NCBI GenBank assembly: GCA_964598025.1
Contig: CAZRAU010000003.1
Location: 1-64,000, forward strand
Direction of reading: 5' to 3'
DNA from: JALGWN01 sp964598025
GTDB lineage: Bacteria > Arandabacterota > Arandabacteria > Arandabacterales > Arandabacteraceae
DNA length: 64,000 nucleotides
Below are positions 38,601 to 46,661 of this stretch, in pieces. Every line of letters starts with the position of its first letter. Position 1 is the stretch's first letter. The position numbers and the translations under genes are program-made. The notes beneath the pieces were generated by a model. That model was given only the letters and a program-made list of their open reading frames with translations. It was not told the DNA's origin and did not search any database.

Positions 38601-38761
38601 TGGTTCGTACGCTTGTGGATGCCGACAAACAGGCGGGACGATACACCGCGGTCTGGGACGGCAGGGATGCCTCAGGAAGGGTCGTGGCCCCGGGGGTCTA
38701 CTTCTCGCACTTGCGGTTCGGGCGGAAAGCGGCCACCCAGCGCATCGTCTTGCTGAGGTAG
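35696..38761 (+). CDS. Secreted three-repeat protein with C-terminal FlgD/T9SS-like sorting domain
   Basis: 1,021 residues from ATG 35696 (GGAGG with a 7-nt gap). The signal peptide is MKLRIPMFALALVFIAALPHS and the mature chain begins near the first CC. The protein is built of about 345-residue repeats that each start CC.APDNGSG (36 % of the way, see repeat entry). Each repeat has two parts. One is a Cys-rich domain (GERCTFDAY.DWTV, EIHIGPR, FGDPDFCT). The other is a beta-domain with GATWLYGD and GENGYQ.ANAGKMT. The final module (NPFRGTTRIAYAVPE ... GRVVAPGVYF) matches FlgD-Ig/type IX-like sorting domains, so export to or display on the cell surface is expected. The even number of Cys per repeat suggests disulfides. 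Ligand unknown. Confidence 0.85.
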   Translation: MKLRIPMFALALVFIAALPHSTFGQCCLAPDNGSGTVDFPADCPYDHAFVPMMIIDGLPPGTTIELRGPITDFYNVANSAGGTLGGERCTFDAYIDWTVTGTGDLAGFNRHLYVPVSGEIHIGPRNPGDPVQAFPAKIFALEGELFGDPDFCTFRIRSGDTEGLPSPGHTVLTEYPDDDFNVESFFDITYEIDFEGCPGSQLDGYGGTTRAFAPRTTCYDTTYTADWCRLQWPLTISTWSGQEITVYGRLYIAGLTDQSTGNDPVPAVVRGQVGYGPEGSDPSAGGWTWFEALPNPAWDGGAAGEPNNDEYMAALVAPVSAGTYDYAYRFSGNAGATWLYGDKATGVPGEDGSENGYQPANAGKMTISGVCCQAPDNGSGTTDFPPDCPYDFPTEPMMIIDGLPAGTTIELAGPLTDVYNVTNTPGGTLGGERCTFDAYLDWTVTGTGSLLGLNRHLYVPVSGEIHIGPRAPGDSLQAFAAKIFSLQGQLFGDPDFCTLIFTAGDDNGLPCPGRTILTELPSGDFAVDSFFDITYTIEFEGCPGSQLDDYAGTTLDTVLRTTCSDATYTIDWCRLQWPHSINDWSGQDVEVYGRFYIAGVTDRTTGNDATPGIVRGQAGYGPSGSDPVSNPSAWTWFEAAPNPGWDGGAAGEPNNDEYMASLITPPEGGDYDFCYRFSGDVGATWLYGDRNTGVPGEDGSQNGYQAANAGKMTIQPVCCQAPDNGAGTADFPPDCPYDSEVEPMKIIDGLPPETTIEMWGPITDFINVVNTPGGSLGGEICTFDAFLDWTVSGTGSLLGFNRHLYVPVSGEIHIAARTSGDSIQAFECVVYDLTGELFGDPDFCTLRFRAGSYYGLPGPGHTVLTELPSGDFAVESFFDITYTIEFEGCPGSQLDDYMGITTDTVRRMTCYEYAGVDDRPDLPEEPGRLSLAPGAPNPFRGTTRIAYAVPESRGDSRATLKIYDAAGRLVRTLVDADKQAGRYTAVWDGRDASGRVVAPGVYFSHLRFGRKAATQRIVLLR
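35771..38438 (+). repeat. Tandem intragenic repeats, 2.6 copies
   Basis: Repeat units begin at 35771, 36806 and 37847 (spacings 1,035 and 1,041 bp). Copies are alike at the DNA level, for example GAGAGCTTCTTCGACATAAC in units 1 and 3. The third copy lacks the second half and passes straight to the sorting domain. This points to recent in-frame duplication. Confidence 0.85.
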
Positions 38762-38846
38762 CATACGGATCGACGTTGTCACCGCAGAGCAGGACAAGCC
38801 GGCGGCCGAACCACACACCGCATCCGAACAAGGAGCCTTAAGCAAC

Positions 38847-40478
38847 ATGGGAAAGCGACGGCCGAAGTCGGGGAGGCCCGGAGAGCTTGCCCTCGCTGCT
38901 CTGATAATGGTCCTGATCGTTATCGCAGTCGTCATTCGGGCGGGCGGCGATATCAGGCATGCAGCCCGTGGTATATATACCATGAATGACGACGCCTACT
39001 ACTACACCGTGGTCGCCAGGAATTTTGCGACCACCGGGCAGATGACTTTCGACGGTATCTCGCGGACCAACGGGTATCATCCGCTCTGGTTCTGGCTCCA
39101 GGTCGCGATGTTCAAGGCAGGAGCCGCCGGGCTTTCGACCGCAGGCCAGGCTTTGGCGGTCATGCTGCTTCAATGGAGCATCCTGGCAATTACGCTCTCG
39201 CTCTTTCTCAAGTGGATCTATCGTAATTGGTTTGAACGTCCCGCCGCGGCCGCTCTCCTGGGCGTTACACTTCTTGCCTACCCCAAACACCTCAGTCCCT
39301 TCACCATGGGCATGGAGTCTACGCTGGTAGTGCTCTTCATACCGCTTTTGCTGCTGCTCGTCTGGCGATCTCGATTGACTTGGGCGGGCATAGCCGCTCT
39401 GGTATTGGTTATGGCGCGCCTTGACAGCCTGGTCTATGTGGTCTTCCCGATTGCGCTGTATGCTGCTTTTCGCCGGAGACCCGCTCTTGCAGCGGTCGCA
39501 AGACAGGGCCTTGAGGTAGGTGGTCCCGCGGTAGCTGGGGTAGTGTTACTGATGACGGCGTATCACTTCATCTTCGGTCATGCCATCCCCATTCATGGCG
39601 CCCTGAGATCGACCTTTCCCGCCGTCAATTTCCAGCCCCATCTTTTCACTCAACCTGTCGCTGCCGCCAGGGAGCTGGGCAGTCCGGGGGGACTGGCCAT
39701 GTTTCACCTGCCCACATCCACGGTCATACTTCCGATATGCGGTTTGGTCTTTCTCAGGTCGGGCTTTCTCCGGCGCTCGGAGCGAAACGGCGCCTTGCTC
39801 CTGGTGATCCTGGGCCTGATCCAGCTGTGCGGCTTCCTCCTCTTTCAGAAGTGGGCCAAGCCCATCTCCGGCTGGTATCTTGCTCCCCTGGTGATCTTCT
39901 CAAGCGGGGCCGTCGGGGCCGCGGCTGTCCACCTTCTCGGGCGATATCGCACTACACTGCTGTGCCTCGTCCTGGCTCTTGGTGTGGCGGCGGTCAGCGG
40001 CATGAGGGAATGCCGGCGATGGCACGTACCCGTCCCGCGCAGCGAGGTCTATGCCTTTGTGAAGAGCCGCCCGGCCGGGGCCGTTTGGGCGACCACGGAT
40101 TGCGGCAATATCACCTTCTGGACGGGGGCCACCTTCATCAACCTGGACGGTCTGATAAACGGTTTCGAATACCAGTCCGCCCTCAAGCAGCATGACCTAC
40201 GGGGCTATCTCGAGCGGGCGGGCGCGGAATACCTCGTCGTAAACGTCTGGAAAAACGAGCCGGCCACCGGGCATGTTGAGCCCATGTACGCTCACAAGGT
40301 GGACCCCGCTCTCTACAATGCCGAATACGCGATCTATGATTTCTTTGTCTACTCCTACATGTACGATTGCTACTCGGATACGATCACGCTCTCCCGGGAT
40401 CAGGAAGTGTGGCGGTCGGGCCCGGAAAGCGATGGCGTCGTCGCTACCAGGACCGTCGTTTTCGACCTGACCAGGTGA
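38847..40478 (+). CDS. Polytopic membrane protein, GT-C glycosyltransferase-like
   Basis: 543 residues from ATG 38847 (AAGGAG upstream). About ten hydrophobic segments are present. The first large external loop has MNDDAYYYTVVARNF followed by TNGYHPLW, the acidic motif and aromatic loop expected of GT-C enzymes (GT39/GT83/DUF2079-like). GMESTL and NLDGLINGFEYQ are further conserved-looking stretches. The soluble C-terminus is about 150 residues. A lipid-linked sugar transferase acting outside the inner membrane is the most likely function. It follows the repeat protein by 85 bp on the same strand and may glycosylate a surface product (inference). Confidence 0.6.
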   Translation: MGKRRPKSGRPGELALAALIMVLIVIAVVIRAGGDIRHAARGIYTMNDDAYYYTVVARNFATTGQMTFDGISRTNGYHPLWFWLQVAMFKAGAAGLSTAGQALAVMLLQWSILAITLSLFLKWIYRNWFERPAAAALLGVTLLAYPKHLSPFTMGMESTLVVLFIPLLLLLVWRSRLTWAGIAALVLVMARLDSLVYVVFPIALYAAFRRRPALAAVARQGLEVGGPAVAGVVLLMTAYHFIFGHAIPIHGALRSTFPAVNFQPHLFTQPVAAARELGSPGGLAMFHLPTSTVILPICGLVFLRSGFLRRSERNGALLLVILGLIQLCGFLLFQKWAKPISGWYLAPLVIFSSGAVGAAAVHLLGRYRTTLLCLVLALGVAAVSGMRECRRWHVPVPRSEVYAFVKSRPAGAVWATTDCGNITFWTGATFINLDGLINGFEYQSALKQHDLRGYLERAGAEYLVVNVWKNEPATGHVEPMYAHKVDPALYNAEYAIYDFFVYSYMYDCYSDTITLSRDQEVWRSGPESDGVVATRTVVFDLTR

Positions 40479-40501
40479 GAGCCTCGATCCCGGGCATCGG
40501 C

Positions 40502-40549
40502 CTATTCGACGACAACAGCCGTGGCGTAGGCGAGTATCTCGGCGGCGTG
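40502..40549 (-). pseudogene. 3' tail of a YbjQ-type gene (truncated copy)
   Basis: The minus strand reads HAAEILAYATAVVVE then stop, nearly identical to the last residues of the intact YbjQ-type protein at 42819-43133 (NAAEILAYGTAVVVE). The DNA match to 42819-42865 is 46 of 47 bases. No upstream YbjQ coding sequence remains, so it is a small duplicated or deleted remnant. Confidence 0.7.
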
Positions 40550-40785
40550 GGCAAGTAGCCGATCGGACACGCCAAAGATTCGCCGGCTGACACGCCGCCG
40601 CGACCATCTGACCCCAAGGAGTCCCAGTCGACGCGACCCAATCCGTGCTACTCGAACATCCCCTTCAAAGGCCCCCAAGTAGTTGCGGTTCTCGCCGTGG
40701 GCCCGCCGATGTCAATAAGAAAGAGGTCGTAATTGCGGCTACTGCGGGAGGCGGTGGTCATGGAGTCTGAAAGGAGCTGTTGACA

Positions 40786-40908
40786 ATGACGACAGATGAA
40801 CATTATACGCTTGGAGACACTACGGCTAGGACATTGTGGAAGCGGCCATGTATGGATTCGTGTGTATGGGCACGGCGTTCTTCACGGTCTCGGGAAGCCG
40901 AAGACTAG
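40786..40908 (+). CDS. Small ORF of 40 residues with good ribosome site, unknown
   Basis: ATG 40786 follows AAAGGAG with a 9-nt gap. The product starts MTTDEHYTLGDTTARTLWKR, which reads as natural protein, but the C-terminal half is Arg/Ser-rich and ends abruptly at 40906-40908. It may be the 5' end of a gene that was cut or frameshifted. Its end overlaps the convergent gene at 40905 by 4 bp. The rest of 40550-40785 holds nothing recognisable. Confidence 0.3.
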   Translation: MTTDEHYTLGDTTARTLWKRPCMDSCVWARRSSRSREAED

Positions 40909-41906
40909 AAGGCAGGAATCTGCCTGTGGGATACATCAAGGATCTGGGCCGAGTAGTCTGGGTACAACTCAGGAATATCCTGCATGAATATGAAGAAAAA
41001 CGGGCATGGTGGTTTCAAGGAGCGTATCTCATATGCATAGTATGGCTGATACTCACCCGGTTTCTCCTCCCACCTCTCAGGCCAGTCGGTCATGGGACCA
41101 AGAGTAATCAGGGATATCCACGGTTCCGCTTTCTCCAGCAACCGATAATCCTCCTTGTGGCTTCGGCAGGAGTCGTATACGGCAACCATACCCAGTACTA
41201 TGGGGCGTTGGAAAGCAACACAGATTGAGGCTTCTCCAATACCCATAGGATAAAGGCGCGTATCAACACCAGCGACAGTCAGCGCATCGGACTTACTCCA
41301 TCCGCCCAAGGAGTACGAAATACGCAGCCTGATCTGCTCTCCCGGTTCAACTCCAAGATCTCCAAGGGAAATCGGCACAACCACAAGGTTGGAATCGGAT
41401 TTCGCATCGATATGCACGCTGTCGAGTTCAACGGGAAGCCAGATTCTGTTCTCGCCACGATAGGAGATCTTCAGGTCGGTGTCAGTCCAATGTGTCTTGA
41501 TCCTCGCACCATAGCAGATTGTGAACTCATCAGATTCATTCCTGACAACAGCATATGTGGCGCGTGTCCGGAGCATCTCAGCGTCTACCCAAGCAGTCTC
41601 AGCATAGGATTTCACCTCGTGCCCAACCTTGGAAAGCCTGCTTATCCCTTCCAAGCCCCAGTCCTCCATGTCCTTGAGCTTCCAGTTCTGGGTCGCAAAG
41701 TACCACTTCAGATGATGGTTCTGCCAGCCTAGTACTTCCTTCTCGTGCCTCAAGTCCATCTTCTCGCGTACCTGCACAATGGTGAACATCATGTTCACTA
41801 TGACCAGAATGGCAGCTGTACCAAGCCCAATGCTGAACAGGATCGGCCGCTTTCGCGTCGGTTCCCACCAATCCATCTCCAAGAACCGCCGAAATGGGTT
41901 AGCCAT
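40905..41906 (-). CDS. Membrane-anchored protein of unknown function
   Basis: 333 residues from ATG 41906, preceded by GGGAGGAAGCAAGG. A single transmembrane segment (ILFSIGLGTAAILVIVNMMF, about residues 22-41) is followed by a short coiled-coil-like region and a long extracytoplasmic beta-rich part (IWLPVELDSVHIDAKSD, IRLRISYSLGGWS). There is no catalytic motif and no family I recognise. It may be a membrane-tethered sensor or structural protein. It lies downstream of a small multi-pass protein (42061-42525) on the same strand. Confidence 0.65.
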   Translation of the reverse strand: MANPFRRFLEMDWWEPTRKRPILFSIGLGTAAILVIVNMMFTIVQVREKMDLRHEKEVLGWQNHHLKWYFATQNWKLKDMEDWGLEGISRLSKVGHEVKSYAETAWVDAEMLRTRATYAVVRNESDEFTICYGARIKTHWTDTDLKISYRGENRIWLPVELDSVHIDAKSDSNLVVVPISLGDLGVEPGEQIRLRISYSLGGWSKSDALTVAGVDTRLYPMGIGEASICVAFQRPIVLGMVAVYDSCRSHKEDYRLLEKAEPWISLITLGPMTDWPERWEEKPGEYQPYYAYEIRSLKPPCPFFFIFMQDIPELYPDYSAQILDVSHRQIPAF

Positions 41907-42060
41907 ATCCTTGCTTCCTCCCTCGCGCTATCTCCTCCAAACCCAACAGGATAACTTCACTTGAAACAATCGTAACTTCGACAAGCTAATCCGTCAAGCC
42001 TGATATCGCCATACTCCTTTGATCGGATCTCGGAGATCATCCACCATAGCCAGGACGCTG

Positions 42061-42525
42061 CTATCTTTTCATGATGATCCAGCAGTATACCGCCAATATG
42101 GCAACCCCACTGTAATTCAGAACCTCGGTAGCGACTTTGCCACCTGTTTTCTGGATATCTATAACGCTTGCGGCACAAAGAAACCCAAGCCAGAGTATGA
42201 TCAGTAATGTCCCAAAGGCAAAAAGCAAACTGAAGGCATCGAAGCCCGATAGGTCTGCGACACTGGGCCCGAGTGGAAGCAGATCGAGCAGCTTCCTGCC
42301 GAAGCTGTTTCCTGTCGCTGCAAAGACCGACAGGGTGAAAATCATCCAATGGTGCCCCATAAGCCTCTGTTCTAATCTTGTCCGTGGTGTAGGGTTCTTC
42401 GATCTTATTACACGAGCTCTGCTCAGGCCCCAATTACCAAACATGGTTAGCAGATGTAGCAACAAAAGAGGCAAGATGATTGCCACTAATCGAATGAGTG
42501 CAATAGTCTCAGCGTCGCTTGGCAA
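42061..42525 (-). CDS. Small multi-pass membrane protein of unknown function
   Basis: About 154 residues from TTG 42525, which has GGAGGGG at a short gap. A TTG at 42567 is an upstream alternative without a ribosome site. Four hydrophobic segments (LVAIILPLLLLHLL; TLSVFAATGNSFG; LLFAFGTLLIILWLGFLCAA; YSGVAILAVYCWIIM) alternate with short basic loops (GLSRARVIRSKN). No family is recognised. A near-consensus promoter at 42613-42640 drives it. Confidence 0.6.
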   Translation of the reverse strand: MPSDAETIALIRLVAIILPLLLLHLLTMFGNWGLSRARVIRSKNPTPRTRLEQRLMGHHWMIFTLSVFAATGNSFGRKLLDLLPLGPSVADLSGFDAFSLLFAFGTLLIILWLGFLCAASVIDIQKTGGKVATEVLNYSGVAILAVYCWIIMKR

Positions 42526-42612
42526 TAGCCCCTCCGCATTTCGTACTGCGCGATCTTGCTGGCGCAATCATCCAGCAGAGTAGCGGCGGCATGAATCCTG
42601 ATGGCGGATGTG

Positions 42613-42640
42613 AGTATATCACAAGACTCGAATCTGTCAA
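42613..42640 (-). promoter_or_regulatory. Near-consensus sigma70-type promoter
   Basis: Minus strand: perfect TTGACA (complement of 42635-42640), 16-bp spacer and TATACT (complement of 42613-42618, 5 of 6). Predicted start is near 42606, about 80 nt upstream of TTG 42525. Confidence 0.7.
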
Positions 42641-42818
42641 GACAAAGTGGGCCGACGATGGCCCCTGTAGACCCGGGGCGGGGTGAGATCTAAAGGCTTT
42701 GGCATAATGAGCGAAGTGAAGGACAGGGCTCCCATAACCCAAGTAGCGTATCTGGCATATGGTGGCGACGACAAGGACCACGGGTTAGGTGGCCACCCGA
42801 CGTCGATGTGCCACCAAG

Positions 42819-43133
42819 CTATTCGACGACAACAGCCGTGCCGTAGGCGAGTATCTCGGCGGCGTTCTGCATGATCATGGACGTGGAAAACCTCATCGCC
42901 ACGACGGCATTGGCGCCCAGGGCCTCCGCTTCTCCGATCATCCTGTCTATGGACTGCTCCCGGGACTCCGCCATCATCTTGGTGTAGTTTGTGATCTCAC
43001 CGCCCACGATGCCCCTGAGCGACGCCATGAAATCGTGGCCGACGTGGCGCGCGCGAATGGTGTTCCCCCTCACCAGGCCTTTGGACTCTTTGATGGTCTT
43101 CCCGGCAATTGTGTCCGAGGTCGTGATTATCAT
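42819..43133 (-). CDS. YbjQ/UPF0145-family protein (heavy-metal-binding-like domain)
   Basis: 104 residues from ATG 43133 with GGAG upstream. Start overlaps the anti-sigma stop by 4 nt (ATGA), so translation is coupled. The whole chain is one YbjQ domain (MIITTSDTIAGKTI, GANAVVAMRFSTSMI, ILAYGTAVVVE). These small proteins form oligomers resembling metal- or heme-binding folds, but their role is unproven. It is the third gene of the sigma operon, so a link to envelope stress is inferred. A C-terminal copy occurs at 40502-40549. Confidence 0.85.
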   Translation of the reverse strand: MIITTSDTIAGKTIKESKGLVRGNTIRARHVGHDFMASLRGIVGGEITNYTKMMAESREQSIDRMIGEAEALGANAVVAMRFSTSMIMQNAAEILAYGTAVVVE

Positions 43134-43576
43134 TTCTCAATCTCCTTATACCTCTCTCGCTTGTTGACGAAGAGACGCTCACGTACGAGCGATACCAGAA
43201 GCACTATCACCCCGGCCAGACCGCAAAGGATGCCGCCCTTGATGATCAATGGAACACCCGGATCCAGGATGACGCCTTTGAGGGCCTGGTAACCCGTGAA
43301 GAAAAGGAGGATCATTGCGCCTATGGAAACCAGTATCCACCCGATTCTCCTCTCCAGACGGTTGTAAACAGCTTCGGTATACATCTTCCACACCTCCTTG
43401 GGGGGCTGCTTGATAGTCATCTTTCCCATCACCTCCCCGAGCTCGCCCATCTCCCGATAGGTCTGTCTGCATTCGGGGCACGCTTCGAGGTGCCTCTCTA
43501 CGGCCTCTCGATCCTCCGGCCCCAGTTCGCCATCGAGATATGAAGAGACGAGCTCTTTCAGTTTCTCATGGTCCAT
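43130..43576 (-). CDS. Zinc-finger anti-sigma factor, membrane-anchored
   Basis: 148 residues from ATG 43576 (GGGGGAGAG upstream). An earlier in-frame start at 43612 lies inside the sigma gene. The N-terminal anti-sigma domain has LVSSYLDGEL followed by the zinc motif HLEACPECRQ (H-x3-C-x2-C). Two membrane segments follow (IGWILVSIGAMILLFFTGY and GGILCGLAGVIVLLVSLV), leaving only a short C-terminus. It should hold the adjacent sigma factor at the membrane until a signal releases it. It begins 4 nt after the sigma gene and overlaps the YbjQ gene. Confidence 0.9.
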   Translation of the reverse strand: MDHEKLKELVSSYLDGELGPEDREAVERHLEACPECRQTYREMGELGEVMGKMTIKQPPKEVWKMYTEAVYNRLERRIGWILVSIGAMILLFFTGYQALKGVILDPGVPLIIKGGILCGLAGVIVLLVSLVRERLFVNKRERYKEIEK

Positions 43577-43580
43577 TTTG

Positions 43581-44195
43581 TCACTCTCCCCCTTCACTGC
43601 TCGACCTTGCACCCCTGAGAGCTACCTTGAGCTTCTGCCTTGCGTGATAAAGCGTTGACATTATGGTCCCCATCGGCTTTTCCAACACGGCGGCTGCTTC
43701 CTTGTATGAGAGGCCTTCGAAATAGTGGAGGATCACCACCTCGCGCTGCTCCACCGGCAGGGCATCTATGGCCCGCCGGAGCGCAAGATGCGCCTCCCTT
43801 GCCGCCGAGTCATCCGCAAAGACGAGGGCATCGGAGAGCGGCACCTCACCCCGGCGTTTGGAGCGCCTGATGTGGTCGAGGCAGAGGTTCCGAAGAAGCC
43901 TGTAGAACCAGGGCAGGAAGGGTCTGCCTGTATCAAAGCGCTTGATGTTTCTGTAGACCTTTATGAAGGCGGTCTGCGATACGTCCATGGCGTCCTGGGG
44001 GTCGCTCACGAGCCCGAGGGCCAAATGATAGGCGCGTCGTTTATACCTGTCCACTATCTCGCGGTAGGCCTCGCGGTCGCCCCTCTTGATCGCCTCGATG
44101 ATCTCGCCGTCCGATAGGGTGTCGCTTGGTCCCACAACCTGCCCTTCCTGCAGCAGCCTGAGTCCCACCGATCCTACCATCGCCTCATCCATCAT
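43581..44195 (-). CDS. ECF-type RNA polymerase sigma factor
   Basis: 204 residues from ATG 44195, with GGAGG at a 5-nt gap. An earlier in-frame start at 44324 adds unrelated sequence and is rejected. Region 2 shows DAMDVSQTAFIKVYRNIKRF and FLPWFYRLLRNLCLDHIRR. Region 4 shows LPVEQREVVILHYFEGLSYKEAA with a helix-turn-helix. The C-terminus ends in a short basic tail. It should direct polymerase to a dedicated promoter class when its anti-sigma partner (next gene) is inactivated. The target promoters and signal are not evident. Confidence 0.92.
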   Translation of the reverse strand: MMDEAMVGSVGLRLLQEGQVVGPSDTLSDGEIIEAIKRGDREAYREIVDRYKRRAYHLALGLVSDPQDAMDVSQTAFIKVYRNIKRFDTGRPFLPWFYRLLRNLCLDHIRRSKRRGEVPLSDALVFADDSAAREAHLALRRAIDALPVEQREVVILHYFEGLSYKEAAAVLEKPMGTIMSTLYHARQKLKVALRGARSSSEGGE

Positions 44196-44418
44196 TCCAG
44201 CCTCCATTACACATACGCCCCAAACACCCGGATTATTCAGAAAAACGACCGATGCCGGGCTTGCCTTCGATTGCGCCAAGACGGAGATGGACCGGCTTGA
44301 TGATGTGGAACGCTTTGTGCTCACCGTAAAGTTGCTCCGATGCTCCGACGGCCTGGATATGCGGGTCCTGTTTCAGACATTCACAGGATGATGGTGGCGG
44401 CCCCGTTTCGCCGCCGGG

Positions 44419-46659
44419 TCAGGAATCGAGGTCTTTGAGTTTTTGCCAGAGGGTCTTGCGGCTGATGCCGAGCATCTTGGCGGCTTCGGTCCTGTTGCCT
44501 TCGCAGGCCTTCATCACCCGCTCGATCTCTTCACGCTCGAGATCGGCTATGCGGTCCTTGAGCCCCACATCGGCAGCACCACCCGAAAGGAATTCCGCAA
44601 CCCGATCGGCGTCTATGGCCTTGCCGTTTCGTTGTGAGAGGATGAGGGCTTCAACCACGTTCTTGAGTTCCCTCACATTGCCCGGCCACTTGTACCTGGC
44701 CAACTTCTTCCTGGCGTCGCCGCTGAACTCGGTGCTGACGCGATGGCGCTCAGAATATACCTGCATGTAGAAATCAACGAGAAGATCTATGTCATGAGGG
44801 CGCTCCCTCAAGGACGGCACTCTGATCAAGACCGTCTTGAGCCGGTAGTAGAGATCCCGCCTGAACCTTCCTGCTTCGACCTCCGCCCACAGGTCCCTCG
44901 CCGTCGCACTTATCACGCGGACGTCGACCTGTCGCGGCGCATTCTCGCCCACCCGTCTCACCACGCAGTTCTCGAGTACGCGCAGGAGCTTCACCTGGAG
45001 CATTTCGGGAAGCTCGCCGATCTCGTCAAGGAAGAGCGTCCCACCACTTGCCGCTTCGATGAGGCCCATCCTGCCCTTTATCGCACCTGTGAACGCGCCT
45101 TTGGAGTGCCCGAAGAGCTCGCTGTCGGCAAGCGTCTCGCTTAAGGCCCCGCAGTCGACCGCGACAAACGGCCCCTCGCGGCGCCGGCTCATCACATGGA
45201 GCGCCCGGGCCATGAGCTCTTTCCCTACACCGGTCTCACCCTCCACCAGTACCCGCGCCTCGGTTGGCCCCCAGCGTTCGAGGTCGCCCACGATTCGCTC
45301 GTCTTCGGTCACGATGCCGTACTGCTCGGTATCGAGACCGGATTCAAGTATGGCTCTTATATCAACGCCCGCGGCACTCTTCTCCAGGCCTCCGTTCGGA
45401 CTAAAGGTGCCCGATGAGAAGATGAGATCGTCAAGTCTCCTGATGGCGGGACTCACCCCCAGATTCGAATATATCCGCCTGGCGTCCAGAAGATGCTGGA
45501 CTGCGGCAGCCCCGGACCTGCTCCGCTTGAGAAGCGCCTCGCCCAAGGCGAGCTCCGACACGGCCAGCGCGTGACACCAAGGCGAGAGACCGGTCAGCTC
45601 TCTGACCGATTCCTGTAGATGCGCCACGCCGCTTCCTTCCAGGCCCTGTGCCAGCTCAAGCTCGCCCAGAATCCTGAGGCAGATCCCGTGCTCATATGCA
45701 TCCTGTGATTTCTCACTCAGGCCGATGGCCCGGTCTATATGGGTTCTGCCTTCGGCGGCCCTCCCCATCCTAAGGCACATCACCGCTGCGCGCCTCAGGA
45801 GCTCGCACTCGAGGTCGCTATCCTCAGTGAGGGCCCTTGCAAGGTCAAGTCCCGCGAGATAAGTCTCAAGCGCTTCTTCAGGCCTTCCGGCGACGTCGGA
45901 AACATCGCCGCCGATCTCGAGCGCCAGTATGCTCTCCCTCTGATAACCGTGTATATCCGCAAGGTGCTCCGCGGTCCGCAAGTATTCCGCAGCCTCGCCC
46001 AGATCCCGTTCTATCACGGCGATATTGGCAAGCTCGAGGCCGTACCGGCAGACTCCGATGGGAATACCGAGTTGCTTTGACTTCCGGAAACCCTCCCGGC
46101 AGATCTCGCTTCCATCCCCGATCTTCCCCATCTTCCGGAGCAGAATGGCGAGGTTCAGCGATACGCGCAGGTGGCGCACGCCTTCCTCGAGGCCGGCAAA
46201 TGCGGTTGCAGCCGCCTTGAAGTGCCGCTCCGCCTCTTTCCACACACCCAGGTTCTTTAGGGCCAACCCCAGGTTATTGTGGGCGTCCCCTTTGAGCTCC
46301 TTATCATCCAGTTCCCACGTAGTGAAATAGACGACGGCCTCGGCGTGGGCCTTGGCTCCCTCGTAGTCTCCGGTCCTCAATAAGAGACCCGAGAGCAGCA
46401 GGTGGCACTTGGCTGCGTCGTGCCTGCGATTGAGGTCCTTGAACCGGCCAAGCAGGCTGCCGGCAAGATCGACGGCCGCGGCGTAATCATCTTCTATTGC
46501 AAGGATCTGAGCTTCTAAATACTCCAGAGTCAGCCGGGCTTCATCGCCGGCCGAGGCCTCGATCCGGTCGGAGATCGAAGCATACTTCGCCCTGGCACGC
46601 TCCAGCTTGCCGGAGGCGATCAACTGCTCCAATTCATTCAGATCAGGGGCGAAATCCAA
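44419..46659 (-). CDS. Sigma54-dependent activator with N-terminal TPR repeats
   Basis: 746 residues from TTG 46659 (GGAG 6 nt upstream). The first ~400 residues are tetratricopeptide-like helices (LEELERA-type pairs; GDAHNNLGLALKNLGVW, AERHFKAAATAFAGLE). These replace the usual receiver or GAF domain and probably mediate protein-protein sensing. The AAA+ domain has Walker A GETGVGKE near 470, the sigma54 contact GAFTGA near 523, and Walker B GGTLFLDEIGELP. A Fis-type helix-turn-helix ends the protein (NRTEAAKMLGISRKTLWQK). The stop of an upstream small exported-protein gene is 2 nt before its start, suggesting coupled expression. No sigma54 promoter was found in the window. Confidence 0.92.
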   Translation of the reverse strand: MDFAPDLNELEQLIASGKLERARAKYASISDRIEASAGDEARLTLEYLEAQILAIEDDYAAAVDLAGSLLGRFKDLNRRHDAAKCHLLLSGLLLRTGDYEGAKAHAEAVVYFTTWELDDKELKGDAHNNLGLALKNLGVWKEAERHFKAAATAFAGLEEGVRHLRVSLNLAILLRKMGKIGDGSEICREGFRKSKQLGIPIGVCRYGLELANIAVIERDLGEAAEYLRTAEHLADIHGYQRESILALEIGGDVSDVAGRPEEALETYLAGLDLARALTEDSDLECELLRRAAVMCLRMGRAAEGRTHIDRAIGLSEKSQDAYEHGICLRILGELELAQGLEGSGVAHLQESVRELTGLSPWCHALAVSELALGEALLKRSRSGAAAVQHLLDARRIYSNLGVSPAIRRLDDLIFSSGTFSPNGGLEKSAAGVDIRAILESGLDTEQYGIVTEDERIVGDLERWGPTEARVLVEGETGVGKELMARALHVMSRRREGPFVAVDCGALSETLADSELFGHSKGAFTGAIKGRMGLIEAASGGTLFLDEIGELPEMLQVKLLRVLENCVVRRVGENAPRQVDVRVISATARDLWAEVEAGRFRRDLYYRLKTVLIRVPSLRERPHDIDLLVDFYMQVYSERHRVSTEFSGDARKKLARYKWPGNVRELKNVVEALILSQRNGKAIDADRVAEFLSGGAADVGLKDRIADLEREEIERVMKACEGNRTEAAKMLGISRKTLWQKLKDLDS

Positions 46660-46661
46660 AA

